Assembly: GCF_029784135.1 (NCBI RefSeq)
Contig: NC_073745.1
Coordinates: forward strand, 44,437,521 to 44,501,520
DNA from: Toxorhynchites rutilus septentrionalis
Taxonomy: Eukaryota > Arthropoda > Insecta > Diptera > Culicidae
Reading direction: 5' to 3'
DNA: 64,000 bases
Below the pieces are notes generated by a model that searched no databases, was not told the origin of the DNA, and saw only the letters and a program-made list of their open reading frames with translations. Position numbers and translations under genes: made by a program. Positions 9,291 to 20,630 of this stretch are shown here, piece by piece. Positions within the stretch are counted from its first letter, which is position 1. The number at the start of each line of letters is the position of its first letter.

Positions 9291-11268
9291 AAAACCTGGG
9301 TGTATTCTCCATTTGCCGATAATAAGTATTTATCAGTTGTTACATTGTATGTTGTCCAATCAATATATGCTCAATGCACGTTTTTATCTTACTACTTACA
9401 ATGTTTGAGAAATGTTATTTTATCTGTAGTCATAGTCAAATAGGCTGATATTTGTGTAGATCATAACTATTTGGACTTGTGTTTCAAAATGATGAACGAT
9501 TACTTCTTGTCTTCTTCTGTATAATTGAATAAACAGACGAAAAAGGTGGTAATGGCTTTAATGGTATTTTTGTGTATATTTATGAATAGAATGTGGTTCC
9601 GGATTTTACCACGTTATCTCATCTAACCCGTTTAAAGGATACAAGTTTAAACAAAAAACAGTTTTGTAGGGCTTCCATTGGATGTATCAATAGAGAAAAA
9701 ATACAGATTTTGATCAACGAAAAAACTCAATTCAATATTACTACACACTATGACAGTCCTATGTCAAGATACCGTCCGTGCCCCTAAGCTCAGATCCATC
9801 AACTTTTTTTTAACCATTATTTAACCATATGGAGACAGTCACCTAAACTCACAACTTTCATTGCCAGATATCCAATTCTAATTACGACTGATTTTTAGAA
9901 GGACGTATCTTGAAGAGGGACTACGTCTAACCAAAATATATGGGGGTAAAATAAAAACCTAAACACAGAACATGCAAGTAATGATTTCAAATGTTTATAA
10001 CTCGAACATTTCTTAATAGATCGGAATGATGTTTGCGTCAATTGAGAGAAAATATTTCCACGCATCTATCACAATTAATAAAATGTAATTTTTCCTGAGA
10101 TAAGTAACTGAATAACTGTGAACTATCAGGCGCTATCTAAACGCCCTAACTGCCCCGTTTCGATTGACCCGATTTATGGTTTCCCCAACATAGCCATCAA
10201 AACCAACGAACATGGGGAAATTGGCTTTGGAAATACATGCAAGTTGGGGGAACTTTTGTTCCCACCGAAATGTGTTCCCTAACACATCCATCGAAACCAA
10301 GGTGTCTTACATTACATGGCGTTTGCTCAAATTCTTTACTTGCACAGCAAATCATTCTCTACCAGATTAGCAGGCTCGAAGGTAGTTTTGAATTGTTCAA
10401 ATTTCGAATGAAACTTTTTACTTCATATTATTTGATTACTCAAATTCATAGAACTGACCTTTCCTTAATCATGGTCATATAAATTTCTTGATATTTTCAC
10501 TGAAAAACTTCTTTATTTATTATCAAACACAATTTTCGTTCAGGATTTTTTTCACTACTTGCAAAAGAACGTGTTACTCAATTACGTAATGAATATATTT
10601 GATAAGACGAATTTAATTTTCTTTCAATGCCATCTACGGGAATTGACAGTATGTTTGTCATGTCTGTTAGTATTAGTACGATTCAGGCAATTTTCGTTCC
10701 ATGTATTAATAAGAGTGTTTTATTGGCGTTTGCAGAAATCTCAAGTGATATGGGATTTTAATTTTACTTGTTCAGCAACGGCGTGTGCTGTAGAACAAGT
10801 TCAGTGATACGTATAACGACAGGAATGTCACGAAAAGTGCTTGACAGGAAGTTTACGCAGAATTATTTTCAGGCTTCCATGCTGTTGATAACAATAATGA
10901 GACTTCGGTTGGTAAGTGAGTTATGAAATTAAAATACTTTTATTAATCGATAAGCAGTTGGTATTGGACATGAAGTCGTAAAATACAGTGCTTTCAAGAG
11001 ATTTTTTAGTATTATAGATTATTATACTTTTGTTAATTGCCACGGTACACATCCGACGTCGGAAACGAAATATTCACAGAAAATGGTTATGATTGTGTTT
11101 GTAGAAAATTCTCCTCTTGTGGTTCTATCCTTTGATAGATCTTTAAGTGTTATGATAGGCATCGTATTTATATCATTATATCCTTCTCTCAATTATAAAA
11201 TTATGAAATGCAATACAAGCAAACACAATCGTAACCTCAAAATCCGGTTCTACGTTAACTGGACGATG

Positions 11269-11587
11269 AAATATTCACCACTTGTTAGTTAGAATACCAA
11301 AAGTGCATTCGATGTATCTACTTGCTCTGCACGGGCGGTAGTTAAAAAAATTGTTTTCCTCTGTTAGATGCGTTCTTCCAAATTGTCTCAGCAAATGCTT
11401 GTGTAACCCAAAAGCTTCATTACCGACGAAAAAGTATGGAATGTTTGGACTATATGTTCCTGTATGAGGTTTTACATCTGGCAGTTGTAGTGTTTCGTTT
11501 AGAATGGACTGCCATAGAGGTGAACGCTTGAAAATTGAGGAAACACAGTTTTTCCCGTAACTCCCCACATCAACATAAACAAATTTA
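11269..11587 (-). pseudogene. PIF/Harbinger (HARBI1-like) transposase fragment
   Basis: The minus-strand translation contains, in order, VDVGSYGKN (region of the second catalytic aspartate), PYFFVGNEAFGL and FNYRPCRASRYIECTFGIL. These are the hallmark blocks of the DDE_4 (HARBI1/PIF) nuclease, where the last block supplies the catalytic glutamate. In the family the second block usually reads FVGDEAF; here it is FVGNEAF, a substitution of a conserved acidic residue. Only about 100 residues of the usual 350-450 remain and a stop follows, so it is a relic. A possible relic of the element's second protein lies nearby on the opposite strand (11930-12290). Confidence 0.75.
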
Positions 11588-11929
11588 TATATTACAATAT
11601 ATTGCCCTACAAACGTTTTTCACAACTTGCCTTCGAGATACCGATGCTATCGGTGTAGGTGCAACTACTTGCAAGTTAACTGAAAAAGAAACATATAAAA
11701 AGCCACCTAATATTTTTAATAAATTGTCCTATTTTGTTTCATTTTAGGTATAGACGTAACGAGGCAGTAGAATAGTATGCGGGACTCATTTTTAAATTAC
11801 AGAAGAAAAGTCATAGCCAGCAAATCCAGTGGATCGGAGCCAATGCAACATAAAAAAAATACCACGATCTATTGCTGTTCTTGACTAAAGTTTGTGAAGT
11901 GCGAGATACTGTAGATAATATGGATCTAA

Positions 11930-12290
11930 ACAAGATGAAGGAGTAGAATTCATGAATGAGAAAGATTTTGCAGAAAATTCGAATGCGTCTGCTTCATCGG
12001 AAACAAGGAAATCGGAAAACCATTTGATGACTAGAAATAAAAATTTTGAAAGCAATAGAAGGAGAGAAACCTCGTGGCAAAATGTCGTTCTTACAATGTT
12101 TCATGCCTCATCTGCAAAATTAAAATGATAAGGATTTCCTACAATTTCAAATAGAAGCTTCGAAACTAATAGAAACCATAAATGAAAAAAGAGAGACAAT
12201 GTATGCTTCTCCAATTGACTTCTCTCAGAAGCAAATTCCAATTTATTTTGATCGTCGTAATCCATTCAACGTGGAAAATGATGAAAACAG
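11930..12290 (+). pseudogene. Possible second (accessory) protein relic of the Harbinger element
   Basis: Interrupted plus-strand reading frames encode charged, Ser/Asn-rich peptides (for example DFLQFQIEASKLIETINEKR around 12,130). PIF/Harbinger elements carry a second DNA-binding protein gene, often divergent from the transposase, which fits position and orientation. The domain itself is not recognisable, so this rests on context only. Confidence 0.25.
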
Positions 12291-12604
12291 TCTTTACGGA
12301 ATTTCAGTAGTATCTTCAGTAACTTACCATGTATTTTTATTTAATAAATCTATCAATCTAATATTATTTTAGAATGCATCGAAGTTTTGTAATAGATTAT
12401 GTTCTTCGTTACAAATAAATTTGATGAACGTCCTTTTACATTTGATATGATGCCTTGGACTACCAAAATATGTGAACGGAAAAATTACAAACGATCATTG
12501 TATTTTACGTTTCCCTCTAAAATTATTGCACATCTCATGTTTACATAATTCTCGAACCGCGAACGTTCATTTACCTCTAGTGTCTGAAATGACGATTTTC
12601 CCAG

Positions 12605-12880
12605 GCTTCTCAGTTTAAAAATACGTTTTAGGGAAACATGTTCCGGTCTGCACAACGACAAGCGAGTACAAAAGTACTCAACACCAAAAAATACCCCCGA
12701 TATGCATTTATCTGCAAAGCGGATTCTCCTAGGCACATTAATGTTGAAGTCCGTGTTAGGGAAATACAGCTCAGTGGGAAAAATACCCCCGACTTGCAAG
12801 TTTTGACAAATCGGATTCCCCTAGGCACATTGATTTTGAAGTCCGTGTTAGGGAAACACAGCTCGATGGGAACAAAAATA
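12605..12880 (-). repeat. Tandem copies of an about 105-bp 'gttccctaac' repeat
   Basis: Three units (starting near 12612, 12705 and 12810) carry 'gttagggaaa', 'gatgggaacaaaa' / 'gtgggaaaaatacccccgac' and 'ttgcaagt' motifs. Inverted copies occur at 10236-10310; related units occur at 15255-15410, 59320-59470 and 60406-60480. Confidence 0.6.
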
Positions 12881-12990
12881 TTATTATTAAGGTTATTAAC
12901 GTTAACTTTATCTCATAAAAACGTGACCTGTTTTCTGATTTGGCACCCTTCCTGAAAGTCGTCGTTCAACGTCAAAAACGATTTAAAAAA

Positions 12991-13010
12991 CACACACACA
13001 CACACACACA
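12991..13010. repeat. (CA)n microsatellite
   Basis: Uninterrupted CA dinucleotide run flanked by A-rich sequence. Confidence 0.9.
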
Positions 13011-13361
13011 AAAATAGAAATCGATGAAACCATAGTTGCGAGCGAGCTAACATTTACAAAACAACAAGCGGACATCATTCATGCTGTTTTTACACACATA
13101 TACACACAGCTCGATACAAGAATCGAAAGAAATGAAATGCGTTGGCGTTCGTTGTACGGACAATGAGGAAGGAGAGTGGAACTATTGCGATTTGAGCTTC
13201 GCCATTTTTCGGTAGTTCGTAAAGATATTTGCATAAATCGATTGGAAATATTTCGTGTCATACAGTGAAAATATTCTGTGCAATATTTGATTGTTGTTGA
13301 ATGGAATAACGCTATGAAGTATGTTGTACACAGAGAACAAACACGGTTTTATTAGACACGT
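13011..13361. other. No feature recognised
   Basis: Mixed-composition sequence with short ORFs only; nothing repeats elsewhere in the window as far as I can see. Confidence 0.3.
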
Positions 13362-13372
13362 ACCGGCACGAG

Positions 13373-13642
13373 TGCTCCCGTAGCCGAGTGGTTAGCGTCA
13401 CACCTAACATGCCGGGGGTTCGGGTTCGATTCCCGTTCTGGTCGGGGGAATTTTTCGTCAAAGAAATTTGCTCCGACTTGCACTGTGGTCACGCGTATTC
13501 TAGAGCTTGTCACTCAGAATGCACTCAAGGGGTGTTATTTGGCATAGAAATCTCTACCAAGTACTGGTAAAATTGATGCAAGTAATACTACGTTGAGACG
13601 GCGAAGTTCCTCTAGGAACGTTAGTGTCATTTAAGAAGAAGA
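13373..13642 (+). mobile_element. tRNA-derived SINE, copy 2
   Basis: Same family as 8847-9122: A box TAGCCGAGTGG and B box GGTTCGATTCC, AAG-rich tail, and an 11-bp target duplication ACCGGCACGAG at 13362-13372 and 13643-13653. Confidence 0.8.
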
Positions 13643-13653
13643 ACCGGCACGAG

Positions 13654-13908
13654 CAAATACATGATATATTCATATTGTCAGACATAGCAGGTTCTCAGTA
13701 CGAACCGACAGCACAGACGGTGTGGAGATATTAGTTTTCAGCGAGAAGGTATATCCGCGTTGACGACATTGATCTTTCTATCACGAGTTTAGGAAGCGAC
13801 AATGACTATAATGGATTTTTAAGTAGGATGAACATACTTTCTAGATGAAAATTATGAATGAAAAATAACTTTTATATATCTCATATGTAATATGTTATAT
13901 ATCTAATA
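13654..13908. other. No feature recognised
   Basis: AT-rich interval between the SINE duplication and the DD41D element; nothing supported. Confidence 0.3.
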
Positions 13909-13991
13909 CAGGGTGGGCCATTTAAAGTGGAAGGATTTGTTTTTGCAATAGCAAAGTAAAGAAGTGGAATTTAAAAAAAAAATTTTGAAAT

Positions 13992-16208
13992 TCATTTATT
14001 TTGGTCCAAGGAGCTTTGTTCTAAATACTTTTTGATTATGATATCTCGTAAATGACCGCCTCTGGCCTTGACCGCAAAATGTGCCCTTTTTTCGGCATTT
14101 TCCATCACTTTGCCCAATGTTTCGGCCGATATGGCAGCAATTTCTTGTCGGATATTGTCTTTCAGCGCAGCCAGGGTCCTTGGTTTACCAGTGTATACCT
14201 TGGATTTTAAATATCCCCATAAAAAAAAGTCACAGGAGGGTTGTATCCAAGACACGACCGCATAGTTGACGTAGGATTCCGTTAGGCTATCTGCTGCATG
14301 CTGATTTTGGATAAATTGTAAAACTCTTCGATTTTATTTATATTCCATCTAGCATAAGTTCTATCCAGCTCATTGAAACATCATTCATCTACGTTCGATG
14401 GTTTGGGTCAGTTTTGTCTGGTTGTTAGGAAATGTTTGTTCACTCCACCAGTGTCCATAACCGAGTGGTAATGATAGAAGGATGGTGATTAGTCATTAGA
14501 TAGTGCGTATCACGTACCAAAGCCGCCCTCTGTATTCCTGGACGAGATGGCTCCTGTGTAATGTATGGATGAAATAAAGAAAAAAAAAGCTCATCAATCA
14601 TCATCGAACACAAATTTTATCACCAGAAAAAAAGTGTTACTTTAGTATAGAGAAAATATATTTGAAATGGAAAAGGTAATTTCATTTATAATTTTTTTTT
14701 CTGAGTGTTTATTCAACCCATTTCCTTTTCACTTTAAGCCCAACGGAACACGATCCTACATGCCTCAAGGCGAATTTCAATTGAGCGAACAGCACCCAAT
14801 ACGATATATAGAGCATATGTGGAATCACTTTTTCGAATACTCATTTTTCCAATTTTGCTTGTCGCATGAACTTTCGTTGGGAGAAAAAAAAATTGTTTCA
14901 TATTTCAAGTCATTTTAACACAATAGCTACCATATACAATTTTACGCTTACAGTTCTGCTAAAAGTTTCAAAATACATGATCGGTCATTGATATGAAATT
15001 TCACGAAGCAACCAACATAAAAGTTCCAAATTTTAATTTTATTTATATTCCATCTAGCATAAGTTCTATTCAGCTCATTGAAACATCATTCTTCAATCTA
15101 CCTATCGATAGATTCTTATTGGAACGAAAATAACAAAAAAAAAACTCGTTCATCACTCCGAACTTATCCGCCAGCACGTATGCAATCAGCAATGTCCACG
15201 CTAGTTACAATGAGCACTATCCATTTATGCGCGTCGTTAGTTAAACTATCGACCACGAGGGTATTTACATGCTGATTTCCCCCAGACACCTTGGATTTGA
15301 AATCTCTGTTAGGGAATACATGTCGGTGAGAATAAAAGCTCCCCCTACTTTCATGTATCTGCGATGCCGATTTCCCCCAGGCAGCTTGGTTTAGATGTCT
15401 CTGTTAGGGACCCGCCGCATGTGTCTTCAATTTCGACCTATCAGAAGTGGGTATTTCCGTTAGGATGGGGGTTGAGATTTTTCAATTGTTCGATAGTTAG
15501 TTTCATGACATATATTATTTTAGTCAATGTAAAAAATTGTTATAGAGTGCCGGAATTGAATGACGCAAAAATCTCATCAATCCATCATAAAATAACTGAG
15601 CAATAAGCATTTGAAATTGGACAATTTTCACGGTGCGCTCGATTTTCGATTTTCAATTTGTACCCCAATATGTTCCCGAAAGACGTAATCCTACGTCAAA
15701 AGTCAGGAGGCGTCAAATCAGGTGATCTCGGTGGCCAGTCATAATCGCCGTTTTTTGATATTAATCTTCCGGGGAACATTTCGCGCAATAATTTGGTCGT
15801 GGCAGCCGCTGTATGGCATGTAGCGCCGTCCTGTTGGAACCAGTAATTGTCTAATTCATTTTCACGAACAAATGGCAATAAAAATCGGTTATCATTGTCC
15901 GATAATGCTCCCCATTCACGGTTATCGTTGCTCCATTTTCGTTTTCAAAGAAGTACGGGCCGATGACTTTATCGGCATAAATGCCACACCACACAGTAAC
16001 TTTTTGGTCGTAAAGAGGTTGCGTTTCGATGAATTGAGGGTTTTCAGTAGCATAAAACCGACAATTTTGTTTATTCACTCCTCCATTCAAGTTGAAATGC
16101 GCCTCATCAGACATTATGATTTTTTGCCAAAATTGCCACAATTGAGAAGTTATTTTGAATGTACAGCTGAACAATTTCAGCGCGTTGTTTAGGTGTGTAT
16201 TGTTCCAT
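13992..16208 (-). pseudogene. DD41D transposase pseudogene
   Basis: The reading starts with MEQYTPKQRAEIVQLYIQNN at 16208. It then skips most of the DNA-binding domain and continues in other frames with MSDEAHFNLNGG (first catalytic D), WFQQDGATCHTA (second D) and PRSPDLTPPD (third D). The spacing from the second to the third aspartate is 41 residues, which defines DD41D. At the third D the frame is cut by the 14232-15698 insertion and resumes as FFLWGYLKSKVY down to a stop at 13992. Frameshifts are present between all blocks. The enzyme would have cut and joined the CAGGGTGGGCC termini; it is now dead. Confidence 0.75.
14232..15698. mobile_element. Non-autonomous element inserted in the DD41D transposon
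   Basis: The left part has a hairpin-forming leader (GTTGTATC / GACACGAC type, 14241-14260) followed by TTGACGTAGGATT (14266-14278). The right end is AATCCTACGTCAA (15687-15699). The body is homologous to 58701-59745. It carries 'gtgtccataaccgagtgg...', a stretch of AT-rich sequence and tandem 'gttagggaa' units (15255-15410). ORFs inside are short and unrecognised. Because it sits inside a transposase codon block, both insertion edges can be placed to within a few bases. Confidence 0.65.
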
Positions 16209-16387
16209 GGTTAAAATTGTACTGAAATGACGCTTCCAACGCGGTATGACATTTGTTAATCTGACATCTCTGTCAAAAGTTATGGGGTTGCCAGATGCAT
16301 CCACTTTAAATGGCCCACCCTGTATGTTCTATATCTAATATCTAATACTCACGACGTCTGGCAGCGATATTTATTTAGGGAGGCATA

Positions 16388-17252
16388 TTGACGTAGGACT
16401 ACGTCTTTCATTTCTATACCGGGGTGTAAAATCAAAGTTTCGAGAACGAAAGCGTTACGCCGGAGACCGAGATTTTGAGCGTTAATAGCTCCTAAACAAC
16501 TGAACGAAATGGTATGATAAACACTTCATTCGAAAGATAAAATGTCTACGCGTTCTATACTTGTTACTTTTTGATCCAAAAACTTGTTTCAATAGTCTTA
16601 AAATTGTTTTCAAAACAGGCTATTGAAATCACCAATCGGTATATAAGCGAGCGCCGCTCGGAAATCCACTCAGTTCTAATTGAACAGCAATTGGAGCATG
16701 TTGTCGCTGTTGTGGTGAAGCTCTTCGTTTATCATGAAAGCTCTGATGAACGGTGTCACCAAGAGCCTGTTTGTGCACCTTAAGCCAGACATGAATCCAT
16801 TAGGAGGAGAGTGATGCCACAAACGGTTCCCCGGGAAGATCTCGAAGCAGCCGCTACACACACACATACAAGCGCGGAATTCTTTCCGTTTGGATGCCAT
16901 TCAGCACCGAGAAAGATCCGGAAAATAATCTGCCAGTTCCTCTGGGAATTTAAAAATACATTCATGTGAAAGAGTTTATTTGAATGTTTTCTATCCATGT
17001 AACACTGTGACCAAATACATTTGGTTTTGTGATTTTTCAATCAATCGCAATTAACAGGATAGCTTCTGAAGATTATTCTTCCCCATCAGTAGGATATTTC
17101 CGTATCCAATATTGGATGCATAAAACCTTGTACCTCCAACGTAACGCTCTCATTTTCGAAGTCCCCAAATATTCATTTATTCATTCATTCAGAATGGATT
17201 CAGATTCAACTTCAAACAAAGGATCACTGAATCAACGATAGTCCTACGTCAC
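16388..17252 (+). mobile_element. MITE-like element, promoter-bearing family, copy 2
   Basis: The left end is TTGACGTAGGACTACGTC at 16388-16405 and the right end is the partial inverted match GATAGTCCTACGTCA near 17238-17252. It shares the body of copy 1 at 302-1090, including the TATA-Inr promoter and a downstream short ORF. A conserved peptide run TKSLFVHL is encoded in both copies (about 640 and 16760), which suggests captured exonic sequence. Confidence 0.65.
16640..16676 (+). promoter_or_regulatory. TATA-Inr core promoter inside MITE copy 2
   Basis: TATATAA at 16640-16646 and TCAGTT with its A at 16672, again 32 bases from the first T of TATA. Conservation of motif and spacing between two diverged copies supports capture of a real promoter. 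Confidence 0.55.
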
Positions 17253-17257
17253 CATTG

Positions 17258-18035
17258 CGGTTATACCATAGATATAAACCATTTTCTGTTTTTATTCTTT
17301 ATAAGCTTACCAGGTTCGAAGACAGTTCTAAATTGTTCAAATTGCAAATGATTTTTTTTACTACTGAAGTAGTAAACATAACTAAATAACTAAATATCTA
17401 AAAATGTCGATCCGTTCTAAAATAATATCCGAAGTGATGAATAAGCGAATTGAATAATATAATTTCGAAAATGCTGTCTTATTCTCAATACAACCCCTTA
17501 CAATTTTTTAACAGTAAATATTGGAGAAAGTCGGGAAAAACGGAAATGGCGTGTAAGATGGACGCTTATGTATGACTGATAAATTACATTTTTAATTTAA
17601 GTTTCAATGATTTATAAACTTGCAATACAGTGTATCAACACTTTTGACACTTACTGTGTATGCCTAGGCGGTCTTCTTTTAAAATTGTAAAATGAAACAT
17701 AAAAGTATTATGCAAAAAAAAAGTTTAATGAAGATTTCTTCAGAAACTAAAATTCTTCTTGTTAACAAGTAATTTTGTTGGGTATTTTTTTAAGTATTTT
17801 TTGTTACGTGAGTGATTTACCATTACTTTTCTCTCATTTGATCGAATCGGCGGTAAGTTTTCTCATTTTTACTTCAGAAATATTGATGTTAATAAATACT
17901 AATCAAGTCGAGTCAGACGAACACTCCACCGAAGAGAAAGATGAACATGTTGTTTTGAAAACAATTTGATTATCTCCCCCTTCTTTTTTTAACAGATGCT
18001 CACTAACTAAATACGTTTGCAAGAGTAACTAGAAA
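17258..18035. other. AT-rich sequence, nothing firmly recognised
   Basis: A short ORF (17775-17969) begins with a hydrophobic run and is crossed by splice-like sequences (GTAAGTTT near 17851; polypyrimidine plus AG near 17995), but no consistent exon structure could be built. Confidence 0.3.
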
Positions 18036-18053
18036 TCATGGAAAAACCAGGGA

Positions 18054-18167
18054 ATGGAAGAAATTGTAAATGCTGTTAAGGGAGGGTCCCCCGTGAACAT
18101 AGCTGCGTTGAATTTCAAAATTCCAAGAGCAATACTCCTACGGCACTTCAAAAATTCCAATTTTTAA
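18054..18167 (+). pseudogene. Pipsqueak-type HTH fragment of a pogo/Tc5-like transposase
   Basis: The 37-codon frame contains MEEIVNAVKGG and NFKIPRAILLRHFK, the pattern of the HTH_psq domain (acidic helix, turn, then 'iPr.tL..h' recognition helix). In insects this domain opens pogo/Tigger-like and jerky-like proteins. A stop follows immediately. The next domain normally found in such proteins lies at 20631-20839 on the same strand, 2.46 kb downstream. That gap suggests a single old element broken by later sequence, or an intron. Function here is not supported. Confidence 0.5.
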
Positions 18168-19595
18168 CCTACAGCTAAGGCCATTTTTGACAGTTTTCAG
18201 CAGGGCCCGAAATCTTCGAAGATGAAAAATGAAAACCGACTCTCTTCACAGTAGCATCGTTTCGACTAGAACTACTTCGGAATTCGCTGTCAACGTGATT
18301 TGAATTGACTAGAAAATGTATTGATGAGCGTTGAGAGTGAGGGTGACTGAAGAACTTTTTTAGCAAATGATTATTCTAATTGACGTGACTGATGAATACA
18401 AATCTGCCTTGTTACGGTTACGGTTTCGAGAAACATCACAATTCCAGAAAATTCTAGAGAACACATATTTTACTGTCGAGAGTTTTCCTTTCTTTCGAGT
18501 GATTCTTTGGTTCGCGATGAGTCATACAGAAGATATATATTATAATACATAATGCATGATGCAATCTCAATAGAACGTGATGCAATTCTCCAGCACACAG
18601 CGCGAAGGAAATTGCTAGAATCAGGCTTCAATAGAAAGCAAAAGTATATGTGTATAATGTGTATATAATGTAAATAGAAAACATATTGCATCGCGCGTAA
18701 ATAGACTTATATGCATCGTTAGGAGAGAAAGAGAAGGAAGATAGCAAAAAAAATGTATACTCACGTGTGTATAAATACTCGATGAATTTGAAATAAAATC
18801 AGTTAATCAGTTACTCTCGGAAATTCTAAGAGTGCACTTCTTCTGTGTATATTTTCAGTCCAGCAATAAGCATAGGCCTTTTATGGTACTAACTTGTGCT
18901 CGACTAATATTCGCAGAATCACAAACACGCTTCCACAAAGTGAATTAATCGTACGTGGGGTTAGCACCACGAGTTCAACGCTAACATGCCTATTCATTCA
19001 ACCTGACTTCAATCCACACCTTGACTCCCTCTGAGACGAACTTCGTCACCCACGTATACAATCTTATTCGTACGTCCATTTAAAGTGAAACGAAAATTTG
19101 ATTTCTGATGCAAAAAAGTAGTTACACCATTATTTGACGGTTTATTGTTTACCCACCGTGGTTTGGTGAAATGGTTTTCTTTATTGTAGAATCAGTTGAT
19201 TGATGATTAATTTTCCCCTCGCCTAACAATACACTAGCTGATCGTATGTCGCACTTTGTTCCATATCAATGCATTGAAAATTTACCTCGAACGCTATTCC
19301 GATGGCCTCTTTCGCAATAGACATGCATTCGACTACAGTCGCTTATATACTTGTTGCACCAGTACCATTATTTCACATCTCATAACTACATCAATCTATC
19401 TTTGGCACCGCATGTAAACAACAGCAATGGCAATACTTGCAAGTATCAAATATCATGCAACATGTTATTTAGTATTTCCTCAGTGGTATCGCACCTCTAG
19501 ACATCATTCGTACAACGTTAACCAACCAGCACCAAACAAGCGTTCGCCATAGTATGCATACAGAGCCATACATTTGTGGCTCGAAGCGACTAGGA
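18168..19595. other. No feature recognised
   Basis: Several short ORFs, none with recognisable domains. The region does not resemble any other part of the window. Confidence 0.3.
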
Positions 19596-20130
19596 ATATA
19601 AACACTTCTCATCATTCTGCGCTATTCTCAAAAGAAACGCTTCTGTTGACATTACTGACCTCGAAAAAAGTGGCATTTCTTTCTCATGCTTGAGATAAGC
19701 GCAGCTGTCATCCTTATTGGAGAAAGTTTTGCTACAGGCAAGCGAAACCAAATCACATACAAAATTCCAGGACGACATTTACTTTGTTGGTGACTAAATA
19801 CACGAAATAAACTCTTTCTGTTAATCTCAATCACCTCGAATAGAGTAGCATTGCTTCATTATGATCAAGATTAGCGCAAATGCAATTTTAGTTGAAGGCT
19901 GTTTTTCGACTAGTACGCGAACCCTAGTAACTCATTACATTCCAGCACGACATTCACAATTTTCTAGATTGATATTCTCTAAACAATTATTTGGCCCACA
20001 ACCCTAACGGCTGCTTCGCCATAGCGTCAGTTCAATGTATTGATGCAATGTCAAATGCACCAATGAAGCCCTTATGACGACGGAAAACAAGCAATGTTAA
20101 GTGCTTGCAATAATGAAAAAGACAGAATAT
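19596..20130. repeat. Dispersed repeat Q, copy 1
   Basis: About 0.5 kb of colinear similarity to 39340-39810: 'agcgcagctgtca', 'aagttttgctac', 'ggcaagcgaaacc', 'aatcacataca', 'ataaactctttttgttaat' and 'gacggagaac' blocks occur in the same order. The unit also shows an internal duplication of about 190 bp ('acattccagcacgacattcac' against 'aattccaggacgacatttac'). Confidence 0.6.
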
Positions 20131-20630
20131 TTGCCTCAGCAGAGATTCATGACTCATACCCTAGTGAAAATATTTCCCTCCCGCTATATTCTCTCCTTGT
20201 TTATATTTATCTTAACGCGCTGCATGATTTACACCACCAAACAATTGTCCATCATAGCATCAACAATCAGGCGATTGTTGCAACAGGGCCAATGCACACG
20301 GGAGCAGCTACAAATGGGGTTTCGGCGTAGCGAAGATGTACTATTTTTACGTACGGATTATGGAGCACATTCCTGAACAATTATTTTCTTGGTGAGCCGA
20401 GTGTAATGATTCCCCACACAATTGTGTAGTTCGGATGTAAAGATTGCAATGTCAGAGACATCAGATAGCATGAGATCGCAACTAAACGCTCGAATGGCTG
20501 TTGAGTCATGTTGACGGAGAAACTGTTGGAAGAAGCCAAAACTAACTCATTCCCAATTCCATGTAAATTCTTAAAGGTAAATTTCTTCATAGTCCCCTGA
20601 CTATCCTCAGCAGAATATGACTTCGTCTAG
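20131..20630. other. No feature recognised
   Basis: Overlapping short ORFs (20094-20376) read as unrelated peptides in two frames; neither has a recognisable motif. Confidence 0.3.

Larger units (their letters stand above)
8786..9825 (-). repeat. Right arm of inverted structure (element X) with nested SINE
   Basis: It mirrors 4385-5038: 'aaaaaagttaacaatttg' at 8785-8803, 'tttgccgataataagtatttatcag' near 9310-9340 and 'acacactatgacagtcctatg' near 9745-9765 are reverse complements of left-arm motifs. A SINE (8847-9122) and a short direct repeat (9200-9290) interrupt it. A 64-codon ORF at 9593-9787 shows nothing recognisable. Confidence 0.5.
9905..12977. mobile_element. Degenerate element with TTGACGTAG-class ends enclosing a PIF/Harbinger relic
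   Basis: The left margin (9901-9945) is a damaged GACGTA...GGGACTACGTCTAACC. It is followed by about 230 bp homologous to the left subterminal region of the H2A-derived elements. The right margin (12890-12977) reads GTTATTAACGTTAAC... and ends GAAAGTCGTCGTTCAACGTC, a mutated form of the GAAAGACGTAGTTCTACGTC end seen at 49.6 and 60.9 kb. Inside are inverted blocks around 10236 and 12605-12880 and a Harbinger transposase fragment. The flanking target duplication is not evident, so whether this is one element or a nest of several is inferred. Confidence 0.4.
13909..16322 (-). mobile_element. DD41D Tc1/mariner-superfamily transposon, split by an insertion
   Basis: The termini are matching inverted repeats beginning CAGGGTGGGCCATTTAAAGT at 13909 and, in reverse complement, ending at 16322. 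Both are flanked by TA (13907-13908 and 16323-16324), the superfamily target duplication. The host element would be about 0.95 kb without the 1.47-kb insertion at 14232-15698, so its own transposase is also internally deleted. Confidence 0.8.

Noticed and set aside
12991..13010. CRISPR-like or satellite array
   Set aside because: Simple CA microsatellite; no CRISPR-like repeat-spacer structure anywhere in the window.
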